Origin: Acidaminococcus fermentans_A
GTDB lineage: Bacteria; Bacillota; Negativicutes; Acidaminococcales; Acidaminococcaceae
DNA: 64,000 nt
NCBI RefSeq assembly: GCF_052216985.1
Contig: NZ_JBQOUY010000008.1
Span: forward strand, 31,885-95,884
Reading direction: 5' to 3'
Part shown: piece by piece, positions 15,058 to 21,720 of the stretch
Numbering within the stretch: the stretch's first letter is position 1
Layout: each line of letters begins with the position of its first letter
Notes under the pieces: model-generated
Seen by the model: only the letters and a program-made list of their open reading frames with translations
Told to the model about the DNA's origin: nothing
The model's database searches: none
Translations under genes and position numbers: made by a program

Positions 15058-15112
15058 GTATCTTTTTAAGATACTTATATCATAGCATAACTTCCGTATC
15101 CTTGCAAGACAT
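15058..15112. promoter_or_regulatory. CI/Cro operators in the switch region
   Basis: Two 17-bp sites: GTATCTT-TTT-AAGATAC at 15058-15074 (perfect 7-bp arms) and GTATCCT-TGC-AAGACAT at 15096-15112 (degenerate copy, same length and spacing). The first lies just downstream of the early promoter -10 and the second covers its -35, so bound repressor would block cro transcription. Confidence 0.75.
15079..15107 (-). promoter_or_regulatory. Early lytic promoter (cro side)
   Basis: TTGCAA at 15107-15102 and TATGAT at 15084-15079 on the minus strand, with a 17-bp spacer. Flanked and overlapped by the two operators. Confidence 0.75.
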
Positions 15113-15117
15113 TTTTA

Positions 15118-15146
15118 TTTATTTTTTTGAACAGCCGTGATATAAT
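15118..15146 (+). promoter_or_regulatory. Repressor promoter (cI side)
   Basis: TATAAT at 15141-15146 with an extended TGA immediately upstream. The -35 region (TTTATT, 15118-15123) is weak, as usual for a maintenance promoter helped by bound repressor. Confidence 0.6.
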
Positions 15147-15179
15147 CAAGACAATAATAAGAAGAAAGGAGAACTGACG

Positions 15180-15791
15180 ATGGAATTCAAAGACAGGCTG
15201 AGAGAATTGAGAATCAAGAACAACATGACTCTGGAAGAAGTCGCCGAGCATGTGGGGCTTCAAAAGGCCGCAATCTATAAATATGAACATGGAATCGTGG
15301 TTAATCCTAAGCGCGGATTAATCGAAAAACTAGCAAGCCTTTTTGACGTTAAGCCGTCCTACCTTTTAGGCATGGAGGAAACGCCCATAGTAAAGGCTGT
15401 AAAAATCCCCGTCCTAGGAACAGTGGTAGCCGGAATTCCGTTAGATGCCGTAGAAAATATAATCGGGTGGGAAGAAATCAGCCCCGCTATGGCGGCCACT
15501 GGGGAACACTTTGCCTTACGGATAAAGGGCACTTCCATGGAGCCTCGAATTTGTGAAGGGGATATAGTAGTAGTACGAAAACAAGAGGATATTGAAAGCG
15601 GCGACACGGCTATAGTATTAATCAACGGTGGAGAAGCTACAGTAAAGAAAGTTAAGAAGACAGAAGAAGGCATTATGCTCATAGCAAATAACATGGCGGT
15701 TTATAGTCCGCATTTTTACAGCAACAAGGAAATTGAAGAACTCCCCGTCAGGATCATCGGGAAGGTTGTTGAGCTAAGGGGGAAACTATAA
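15180..15791 (+). CDS. CI-type prophage repressor with S24 (LexA-like) protease domain
   Basis: A 203-residue protein. Residues 5-60 form an XRE DNA-binding domain (LRIKNNMTLEEVAEHVGLQK). The autoproteolysis site is the Ala-Gly in LGTVVAGIPL (about residue 84). The catalytic Ser lies in GTSMEPRICEGD and the Lys in EATVKKVK, so RecA-triggered self-cleavage and SOS induction are expected. AGAAAGGAG precedes the ATG. It starts a plus-strand operon that continues with membrane and secreted proteins. Confidence 0.92.
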   Translation: MEFKDRLRELRIKNNMTLEEVAEHVGLQKAAIYKYEHGIVVNPKRGLIEKLASLFDVKPSYLLGMEETPIVKAVKIPVLGTVVAGIPLDAVENIIGWEEISPAMAATGEHFALRIKGTSMEPRICEGDIVVVRKQEDIESGDTAIVLINGGEATVKKVKKTEEGIMLIANNMAVYSPHFYSNKEIEELPVRIIGKVVELRGKL

Positions 15792-15803
15792 AGGAGGAGA
15801 ATT

Positions 15804-16127
15804 ATGACTTGGGGAGAACTATTAATTCTGATTGCCTATTATTTTATTTCTAGTATTCTTGTAAAGCAGGTAAGAATTCTGTCCCCCATTCTGGCCATTG
15901 TTCTGCCTCTTATTGCTCTAATATTCGCACCCGTGTGGTATTGCCTATTCCTGCTAGCTATGTTCATTACCGTAGTGTTCGGGTATAACCCAGAGGTTCC
16001 TTATTATTTTCAGTCTGCATTTTCAAGAAAATATGGGTATATCCCCAACAAAATAGCAATGGGATTGTTTGCCGTCGGAGTTATTCTGCTAGTGTATGAT
16101 ATTTTAAAATTTTTCAACATTTTATAG
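15804..16127 (+). CDS. Lysogeny-module membrane protein
   Basis: A 107-residue, very hydrophobic protein with three or four membrane spans (WGELLILIAYYFISSILV, then LAIVLPLIALIFAPVWY, LFLLAMFITVVFGY, and a final span). It follows cI by 12 bp with its own AAAGGAGG, so it should be made in the lysogen. Genes at this position often block superinfection, but no family is recognised. Confidence 0.6.
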   Translation: MTWGELLILIAYYFISSILVKQVRILSPILAIVLPLIALIFAPVWYCLFLLAMFITVVFGYNPEVPYYFQSAFSRKYGYIPNKIAMGLFAVGVILLVYDILKFFNIL

Positions 16128-16141
16128 AAAGGAGAAGAAAA

Positions 16142-16642
16142 ATGTTAAGCCTTATAAGAAACCACTCTATTAAACCTATGGGAAGAAAAGCGTTTACTAA
16201 AAGAATAGTTGTTATTGAGCTCATTGGATTCCTGGGAACATTTTATTATTATGCTAACATTGAACAGGTTCACCGCTTTATAATTTCACTTATTAAAAAC
16301 GGCACAGGAAACGTAATTAGCTCTATGTTTATTTGGCTCATTATCGGATTGAGATTATTAGAATTTAACTATATATTGCGCAGGGCTAAGGATGTTGGAA
16401 TATCATGGCCGGGCGTTCTTGCTTTTGTTGTGCTAGCAAACCATTTTAAGCTGGCTAAACTGGTTGGGCTAATGGCGTTATGTATAATAGAGCCACAAAC
16501 AATTATTCAAGATACTGCGTCGTCCGCCGCTATAACCGGGAGGATTACAAAACACGATTCCCAAGATATCAGCGTTTCCGATCTTGACGATTTTAACAGC
16601 CCAAAAGTTGCCAAAACGCTAAAGAAGCTTCCCCCGATATAA
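16142..16642 (+). CDS. Lysogeny-module membrane protein (weakly DUF805-like)
   Basis: A 166-residue protein with about four hydrophobic segments. The motif RRAKDVGISWPG resembles the R-R-x-x-D-x-G motif between membrane spans in DUF805 proteins. The last 40 residues are soluble and rich in Asp/Ser. AGAAAGGAG lies upstream. Third gene of the cI operon; function unknown. Confidence 0.55.
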   Translation: MLSLIRNHSIKPMGRKAFTKRIVVIELIGFLGTFYYYANIEQVHRFIISLIKNGTGNVISSMFIWLIIGLRLLEFNYILRRAKDVGISWPGVLAFVVLANHFKLAKLVGLMALCIIEPQTIIQDTASSAAITGRITKHDSQDISVSDLDDFNSPKVAKTLKKLPPI

Positions 16643-16677
16643 AAGCAAAAGGCTCATGTAAGAATGGAGGTTATCCT

Positions 16678-16887
16678 ATGAGAAAGAAAATTTTAGTTTT
16701 AACCGCCATGTTAGTTTTAGTCTGCTCTACTGCGTTCGCCTATGTTGGCAACACCCGAACAGGGAAGTTCCATAGGGACGGATGCAGGTATGTCCAACGT
16801 ATGTCAGAAAGCAACAAGGAATACATTGAAACAAGAGAATAAGCAATTGACGAAGGCTACGTGCCATGTAAGGTGTGTCGGCCTTAA
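16678..16887 (+). pseudogene. Secreted Cys-containing small protein, interrupted by a stop codon
   Basis: The frame starts at an ATG with GGAGG upstream and encodes a signal peptide (MRKKILVLTAMLVLVCSTAF), then VGNTRTGKFHRDGCRYV. At 16840 an in-frame TAA replaces a codon, after which the same frame continues AIDEGYVPCKVCRP to a TAA at 16885. Complete members of this family read K-F-H-x-x-x-C ... R-E-E-A-I-x-x-G-Y-x-P-C-x-x-C-x-P, so the stop stands where Glu is expected (GAA to TAA is one change). The three Cys and the His look like an Ada-like metal site, split by the stop. As it stands the product would be 54 aa and lack the C-terminal CxxC. Confidence 0.7.
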
Positions 16888-16946
16888 ATAAAGATATACC
16901 GTGCACCTGCACGATATGGTATACAGTCAAGGAAAGGATGATAAGA

Positions 16947-17159
16947 ATGAAAAAGGTTTTGGCATTAACCACCCTGTTAGTAATGGCCCTGTCTAGTATT
17001 TGCTTTGCAGATACGTATGTGAACGGGTACTACAGACACGATGGTACATACGTGCAGTCACATCACAGGAGTGACCCCGACGGATATACGGGGAATAACT
17101 GGAGCCACCACGGCAACACCAACCCCTACACCGGAAAAAGAGGATATAATAATAACTAA
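16947..17159 (+). CDS. Secreted small protein with YRHDGTYV-type repeats
   Basis: A 70-residue protein with a signal peptide (MKKVLALTTLLVMALSSICF-A). The mature part reads VNGYYRHDGTYVQSHHRSDP, then a His/Asn/Gly-rich tail ending NTNPYTGKRG. This V-x-G-Y-x-R-x-D-G-T-Y-V and N-P-x-T-G pattern recurs in small exported proteins of unknown function in bacteria and prophages. The start at 16947 has GGAAAGG upstream. Last gene before a terminator, so probably expressed in the lysogen. Confidence 0.65.
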   Translation: MKKVLALTTLLVMALSSICFADTYVNGYYRHDGTYVQSHHRSDPDGYTGNNWSHHGNTNPYTGKRGYNNN

Positions 17160-17165
17160 GCACTA

Positions 17166-17191
17166 GGGGCTGGGAAACTCCAGCCCCTTTT
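17166..17191 (+). terminator. Terminator of the cI operon
   Basis: GGGGCTGG / CCAGCCCC stem followed by TTTT, seven bases after the last stop codon of the plus-strand lysogeny operon. Confidence 0.8.
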
Positions 17192-17196
17192 ACGCA

Positions 17197-17227
17197 TAAA
17201 AAAAAGAGCTTCCCCGAAGGGAAGCCC
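17197..17227 (-). terminator. Terminator of the minus-strand tRNA unit
   Basis: On the minus strand GCTTCCC / GGGAAGC with a four-base loop is followed by a run of eight or more T. It lies just past the tRNA-like sequence. Confidence 0.8.
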
Positions 17228-17234
17228 AATTTAT

Positions 17235-17323
17235 TGCGCCCGGGAAGGGATTCGAACCCTGCTAGCGTCCAATATTTATCCCGGGGACCCGTTAACCGAT
17301 TAGCTAGCCATAATCGGCCGGGC
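17235..17323 (-). tRNA. tRNA-like sequence, isotype unresolved
   Basis: The minus-strand 3' part is a convincing T arm (AGGG-TTCGAAT-CCCT) and the ends pair as GCCCGG / CCGGGC over six positions, giving a type II length (about 87 nt to the discriminator). It ends GCAA rather than CCA. No normal seven-base anticodon loop with U33 can be placed; instead the 5' half forms a perfect CCGATTA / TAATCGG hairpin. A second, overlapping fold (GCCGGG at 17394-17389 with CCCGGC at 17322-17317) is possible. It is cotranscribed between tRNA-Tyr and a terminator. It may be a degenerate phage tRNA or a tRNA mimic. Confidence 0.35.
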
Positions 17324-17409
17324 CATATGAATACCCCGGAGCGAATTTCCACACTTTTCAGGAGTGCTGGTATTTCACCATCGCTGTACCCGGCGGTATT
17401 ATTAAAAGA

Positions 17410-17496
17410 TGGTGGTAAGGGAAGGAGTCGAACCTTTCGAAGCCGGAGGCGGTGGATTTACAGTCCACTGGCATTGACCGCTAGCCACACCCTACC
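17410..17496 (-). tRNA. tRNA-Tyr (GUA), phage-borne
   Basis: 87 nt on the minus strand: acceptor GGTAGGG pairs with CCTTACC (one G-U), anticodon stem GTGGA / TCCAC holds loop CTGTAAA with anticodon GTA, a long variable arm follows as in bacterial tyrosine tRNAs, then a TTCGACT T-loop, discriminator A and encoded CCA. It lies between the lysogeny operon and the integrase, inside the phage rather than at its end, so it is cargo rather than the integration target. The T stem has one mismatched pair. Confidence 0.85.
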
Positions 17497-17635
17497 ACGA
17501 GTTAACAGGCCAGCCCCAGGAGCATGTGATTTCTAAGCTTTCGCCTACTCCCATTCGGGAACACAGCTTTTTTCCTTCACGAGCGGCCTGAAAAAGAAGT
17601 CTCCGGTATTGGCCAGCCGAGGATTCTAAGGAGAA

Positions 17636-17875
17636 ATGGAAGCGGTGAAAATCGAAACGCCATATGGCCATATGGCTTATCTGGAAAGCCCGCTTCTCCC
17701 ATGGTCAAGGACTTTTCCTGTAAAGAAAGGAGGTGCTATGGAACAAAAAGACATAAGTCAGAGACAATTCCACCCGCATTATTATTATACCTCATTCCAC
17801 CGTTATGACCTAGACCCAAGGAGGCAATATGTATATCTTCAAAACGCCCGCTGGAACGTGGGCATTTCGGATTGA
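17636..17875 (+). CDS. Doubtful small ORF upstream of the integrase
   Basis: A 79-codon frame with AAGGAG before its ATG and a second start at 17738 with AAAGGAGG (giving 46 residues). The protein has many Tyr, His and Arg (HPHYYYTSFHRYDLDP) and overlaps the integrase start by 47 bp. An excisionase would be expected here, but the sequence has no visible helix-turn-helix. Either start may be a decoy. Confidence 0.25.
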   Translation: MEAVKIETPYGHMAYLESPLLPWSRTFPVKKGGAMEQKDISQRQFHPHYYYTSFHRYDLDPRRQYVYLQNARWNVGISD

Positions 17876-18968
17876 TATAGGAATGGACCCCCGGACTGGA
17901 AAACGCCGTCAGAAGTCCCGCCAGGGCTTCCAGAGAAAGAAAGACGCAGAAGCCGCCGCCCGGGAATTGCAGACGCAGATACAACGGCAAACGTATGTCA
18001 TGGACAGCCCGTTGACGTTCGAACAGTTCAGCCGGGAGTGGATGGAGCGATATAGGTTGACGGTTAAAGAATCAACATACAAGGCTCGGATCCCGGATGT
18101 GAACGCCTTGCTATCTCAGTTCGGCAAGGTCCCTATCCAGAAGATTGACCTACGAACGTATCAGAGCGCCATAAACGAGCTTTCAAAGCACTATGCTATA
18201 TCTACTCTTAGGCTCATCCACAACAGCGCACAGATGATATTTAAGGACGCTAGGCGGTATGAAATCATAGCAAAAGATCCTACGGAGTTCGCAAGACTTC
18301 CAAAAGCTCCCGACAGCATAGGGGTAAAGCTACCGACCTATTTAGACCGGGAACAGCTGGAAGAGTTTTTAGAAGCCACGAAAGCATCCCGCCCGGAGCA
18401 GGATTACACAATGTTCCTTTTGTTGGCCTACACCGGATTGAGAATCGGGGAAGCAATGGCCTTGACATGGGAAGACGTTGACTTCTCAGCCGGACAGATT
18501 ACAGTCAATAAGACCTTGTTCTATTCAGCAGGGAAATATAAATTGACCACGCCGAAGACCCGCCGTTCTAATCGCGTCCTGGACGTTCCTGCCGTAGTTC
18601 TATCTGCTTTAAAATCGCACAAGCGGGAGCAAGCCGGAGCCAGGTTAGCCGCCGGGAGCCACTGGCACAAGCCGGAGAATTACGTTTTTACCACACCTAC
18701 AGATCCAGGACGAGCCACAAATCGTTCGTACTGGCGGGAGCATATCAAGGCCGTGCTGAAGCTCTGCCCAGACCTTCCGTTCATCCATCCCCATTCTTTC
18801 CGCCACACCCATGCCAGCCTGCTAGCAGAAGCCGGAGTCAGCTTAGAAGAGATAGTCGACCGGCTAGGCCATACCGCCGACGGCGTGACCCGGAGGATTT
18901 ACTTGCACGTCACCAAAGGACGGAGAAAGCAAGTAGCAGAACAATTCGCCCGCTTCATGGGGCAATAA
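17829..18968 (+). CDS. int: Phage tyrosine integrase
   Basis: A 379-residue recombinase. The N-terminal AP2-like arm-binding domain (IFKTPAGTWAFRIDIGMDPR ... KSRQGFQRKKDA) and SAM-like core-binding domain (residues about 60-150) precede the catalytic domain. Catalytic Arg lies in TGLRIGEAMAL, the HxxR box in HSFRHTHASL, and the nucleophile Tyr in RRIYLHV, after LGHTADG. CCAAGGAGG precedes the ATG. It is the last phage gene on the right and reads outward, the usual arrangement for a prophage end. Confidence 0.93.
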   Translation: MYIFKTPAGTWAFRIDIGMDPRTGKRRQKSRQGFQRKKDAEAAARELQTQIQRQTYVMDSPLTFEQFSREWMERYRLTVKESTYKARIPDVNALLSQFGKVPIQKIDLRTYQSAINELSKHYAISTLRLIHNSAQMIFKDARRYEIIAKDPTEFARLPKAPDSIGVKLPTYLDREQLEEFLEATKASRPEQDYTMFLLLAYTGLRIGEAMALTWEDVDFSAGQITVNKTLFYSAGKYKLTTPKTRRSNRVLDVPAVVLSALKSHKREQAGARLAAGSHWHKPENYVFTTPTDPGRATNRSYWREHIKAVLKLCPDLPFIHPHSFRHTHASLLAEAGVSLEEIVDRLGHTADGVTRRIYLHVTKGRRKQVAEQFARFMGQ

Positions 18969-19109
18969 TTTTTTTAATCATTTCCCGTGCAGTTTTTGTG
19001 CAGTCCATATAAAAAGAAAGACCCGGAACCGCAGTATTCAAGCGTGTCCGGGATTCTTCTTCCAATTATAGCGCAAAAGGAAGCCTCCAGTTTACTGAAA
19101 ATTTTCTTT
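18969..19109. other. Probable right prophage boundary
   Basis: No gene is seen here. It contains two GTGCAG repeats 11 bp apart (18987-18992 and 18998-19003), which could be integrase arm sites, and an imperfect CCCGGA / TCCGGG hairpin (19021-19057). Base composition changes from phage-like to host-like over this stretch. The attachment core cannot be named because the other prophage end is outside the window. Confidence 0.4.
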
Positions 19110-19511
19110 TTACCATCTGATGAAAAAATTACGAAAAAATGTCCATACCAGGATGGCGCCCAGCCCCACCAGGGCAAACCCCAGAAGGGTGGGCAGCAGG
19201 AACACGACGCCCAGGAGCAGGGCTGCCATCACCAGGACCAGTCGGGCGTTCATCTTCACCAGTTCCCAAATGCCTCGCCATTTGGCTTTCCGGGCCGCTT
19301 TTTCCTGTTCCCGGCGCAGGTCTTCCCGATCATAGACTCTCCAGTCCCCATCGCGAGGGCCCTCCTGTCCTGTTTCAATAGTCACCCCATCAAAGGAATC
19401 CCGTTCTTCCGCGCTCATCACCTGGGCTTCCACGTCCTCATTGGGCGTGCCGCAGCCCGGGCAGGCTTCCATATCGTCCGGATATTCCAGTCCACAATGC
19501 TTACAGATCAT
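19110..19511 (-). CDS. Zinc-ribbon membrane protein
   Basis: A 133-residue protein. Residues 1-25 form a zinc ribbon (MICKHCGLEYPDDMEACPGCG, two CxxC pairs). A charged middle follows, then one or two membrane spans (LVLVMAALLLGVVFLLPTLL and GFALVGLGAILVWTFF). Such zinc-ribbon membrane proteins are common and mostly uncharacterised. It is the last gene of the minus-strand operon, nine bp after the 508-aa protein, and is the first host gene next to the prophage. Confidence 0.75.
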   Translation of the reverse strand: MICKHCGLEYPDDMEACPGCGTPNEDVEAQVMSAEERDSFDGVTIETGQEGPRDGDWRVYDREDLRREQEKAARKAKWRGIWELVKMNARLVLVMAALLLGVVFLLPTLLGFALVGLGAILVWTFFRNFFIRW

Positions 19512-19520
19512 AGATTACTC

Positions 19521-21047
19521 CTACACAAATTGAGAAAACAGCATCAGGAATCCCATTTCATCCAGGTACCGGGGATCCGATGGTTCCAGTTTCAGCTGAT
19601 TCCGGATCTCCATATAGGCCCGGGTCAGGTCCCGGTGGGGAATGCCGAAGGTTTCCAGATAGAAAGGTTTCTTTTGGGCAGCCCGCTTCTCATTGATCTC
19701 CAAGAAATTCTCCACCAAAGCCGCCGCCCACACCTGGGCCTCCAGCGCACCGGTATAGGGCTCCGAGGTCTGGAAGTCCGCCCACATATGGCGGAGGAGA
19801 CGAATATCGTATTCGCTGCGTCCGCTGACCAGCAGGATTTCCTGGATGATCTTCTCCACCGGAGAGAGGTTCTCCGGCAGCACGCTGGGCTGGTATTCCT
19901 GCTGCCTGGTCTCATAGGGGAACCGGCAGCCGGCGGGATTCTTGCTCATGAGGCGCAGCACCTGGCGGCAGACCAGGGCCTGCCGGGAAAGGAATTCCGT
20001 CCAGTCCGCTCCGGGCTTCTGGACATCGTACCAGTCCCGGCATTCCGTCAGCACTTCCAGCAGCCGTTTCCGGGCCAAGGGCTTCAGGCTGTAGGTCTGG
20101 AGATAGTTCATCCCCATGCTCCTGTTATAGAACACATGGCCCATCATGACCCGGTCTTCCAGGGGGGTCTCCCCTTCCAGGGGGAAAGTCAGGTAATAGG
20201 GCTCTCCCGTCAGGAAATCCCGGCAGACATACCGGTATTCATCAATGGGCTCCTCGATGGTAAAAATGGACAGGAACCCCAGGCATAGTTCGTTCACCAG
20301 CTGGGGATAGGCACTGTGCCCATTCTTCCGGAAATATTCCAGAGGGGTCAGGTCCCCTTCGATCAGGTGGTAATCAAAGAGGAAATAATCCCAATAGCCC
20401 CGCCAGAAGGCATCCATCCCATCGTTTTCCAGGTCCAGGGTCCCCAGGGCCGTTTCATACAGGGTGACGGAACGGTCAAAATCCAGGTTGAATTCATCTT
20501 TCTGGAAAAACTGATGGATCTCTTCCATCACCCCTCGGAGGGATTCTCCCGCATTCAGGAACACCCTGCCTTCCGGGGGAGGGGCGCTCTTCTCTTCCCG
20601 GGCTTCTTCTCCAGGGAGATACACCCCGCTCTCATCGATGATGGCCAGGGTTCCGTCGTCCCGGAGCAGCTGTTCCCGGGCCAGATAGGGAGCCAGGGAA
20701 CTGGACAGTTTCCCCTCCTGCTTCAAGAACACGAAAAAGCTTCCCAGGGTATCCAGGAAATCCTTCACGGAAGCGTAGGAAACCTGGAAATCCACCACAT
20801 TCCGGCCGCACCAGGAAACCAGATCCACAATGTCGTCTTCTGTCATCTCTTCCAAGGTCATTTCTGCGTTCTCGATATAGATGCACAGCATCACCAGCTG
20901 TCCCCACTGATGCTGCATGGCCGGGTCATCCACTCCGTGCCAGCCCAGATGGCGGAAGTACGCTTCCACATCTTCCTGGGGCAGCACCAATTCCCAGCCG
21001 GTATCATTACTGTAAAAACTTTCTATTGCATCATAGACATTCGGCAT
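19521..21047 (-). CDS. Conserved protein of unknown function, 508 aa
   Basis: A soluble, acidic, largely helical protein (MPNVYDAIESFYSNDTGWEL). Residues about 60-130 (EEMTEDDIVDLVSWCGRN ... FLDTLGSFFVFLKQEGKL) resemble the SAM-like helical fold found in recombinase core-binding domains, but no catalytic residues are seen. The rest is rich in aromatic and acidic residues without a recognisable motif. It is sandwiched between nth and a zinc-ribbon protein in one operon. I do not recognise the family. Confidence 0.75.
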   Translation of the reverse strand: MPNVYDAIESFYSNDTGWELVLPQEDVEAYFRHLGWHGVDDPAMQHQWGQLVMLCIYIENAEMTLEEMTEDDIVDLVSWCGRNVVDFQVSYASVKDFLDTLGSFFVFLKQEGKLSSSLAPYLAREQLLRDDGTLAIIDESGVYLPGEEAREEKSAPPPEGRVFLNAGESLRGVMEEIHQFFQKDEFNLDFDRSVTLYETALGTLDLENDGMDAFWRGYWDYFLFDYHLIEGDLTPLEYFRKNGHSAYPQLVNELCLGFLSIFTIEEPIDEYRYVCRDFLTGEPYYLTFPLEGETPLEDRVMMGHVFYNRSMGMNYLQTYSLKPLARKRLLEVLTECRDWYDVQKPGADWTEFLSRQALVCRQVLRLMSKNPAGCRFPYETRQQEYQPSVLPENLSPVEKIIQEILLVSGRSEYDIRLLRHMWADFQTSEPYTGALEAQVWAAALVENFLEINEKRAAQKKPFYLETFGIPHRDLTRAYMEIRNQLKLEPSDPRYLDEMGFLMLFSQFV

Positions 21048-21087
21048 TGTTTGTCACCTTACTTCATTGTTTGCTATCAACAGGCCC

Positions 21088-21720
21088 TCAGCCCAAGATC
21101 CGGGAAGAACAGAAGTCCACTACCGGGCAGGCCCCGCAGTCCGGCTTCCGGGCCTTGCAGATTTTCCGGCCATGCCAGATGAACCAGTGATGGGCCTCTC
21201 CCCACTGGGACCGGGGAATCAGCTTCATCAGATCCTGTTCCACGGCCAGGGGATCATTCCCTTCGGAAAGCCCCAGCCGATGGGCCACCCGGAACACATG
21301 GGTATCTACGGCGATAGCCGGCTGGCCGAAAGCCACGCTCAGCATCACATCCGCCGTTTTCCGCCCCACTCCGGGCAGGCTCAGGAGGCTTTTCATGTCC
21401 TGGGGGACTTCCGAATGGAACTCCTCCACCAGCTTCCGGCACAGGCCCAGGATATTCCGGGCTTTGGAGCGGAACAGGCCGCAGTCCCGGATTTTTTCTT
21501 CCAGCTGTTCTTGGGTGAGAGCCCCCAGCTTTTCCGGCGTATCGAATTCCGGGAACAGCCGGGCCGTCACCTTGTTCACCCGTTCATCGGTGCACTGGGC
21601 CGAAAGGACCACCGCCACCAGCAGCTCAAAAGGAGACCCATAGTGGAGGGCCGTCCCCTGCCCCCGATAGGTTTCCTCCAGGCCCTTCAAGATGGCCTGC
21701 ACCCGTTCTTTCTTCCGCAT
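21088..21720 (-). CDS. nth: Endonuclease III (DNA glycosylase/AP lyase)
   Basis: A 210-residue enzyme that removes oxidised pyrimidines and nicks the abasic site. The helix-hairpin-helix LPGVGRKTADVML carries the catalytic Lys, the Asp lies in IAVDTHVFRVAHRLGL, and the C-terminal [4Fe-4S] loop is C-x6-C-x2-C-x5-C (CKARKPDCGACPVVDFC). The frame is open far upstream inside the preceding gene; the ATG at 21720 overlaps that gene's TGA (ATGA), which fixes the start. Length is typical. Confidence 0.95.
   Translation of the reverse strand: MRKKERVQAILKGLEETYRGQGTALHYGSPFELLVAVVLSAQCTDERVNKVTARLFPEFDTPEKLGALTQEQLEEKIRDCGLFRSKARNILGLCRKLVEEFHSEVPQDMKSLLSLPGVGRKTADVMLSVAFGQPAIAVDTHVFRVAHRLGLSEGNDPLAVEQDLMKLIPRSQWGEAHHWFIWHGRKICKARKPDCGACPVVDFCSSRILG

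Noticed and set aside
17410..17496. tRNA-Tyr as the prophage attachment site
   Set aside because: The tRNA lies on the phage side of the integrase, with the CI operon beyond it. An attachment tRNA should lie at the end of the prophage. The end is more likely near 18,970-19,100.
18987..20288. 433-codon plus-strand ORF after the integrase
   Set aside because: Antisense to the zinc-ribbon and 508-aa genes, which have good starts and sensible protein sequences.
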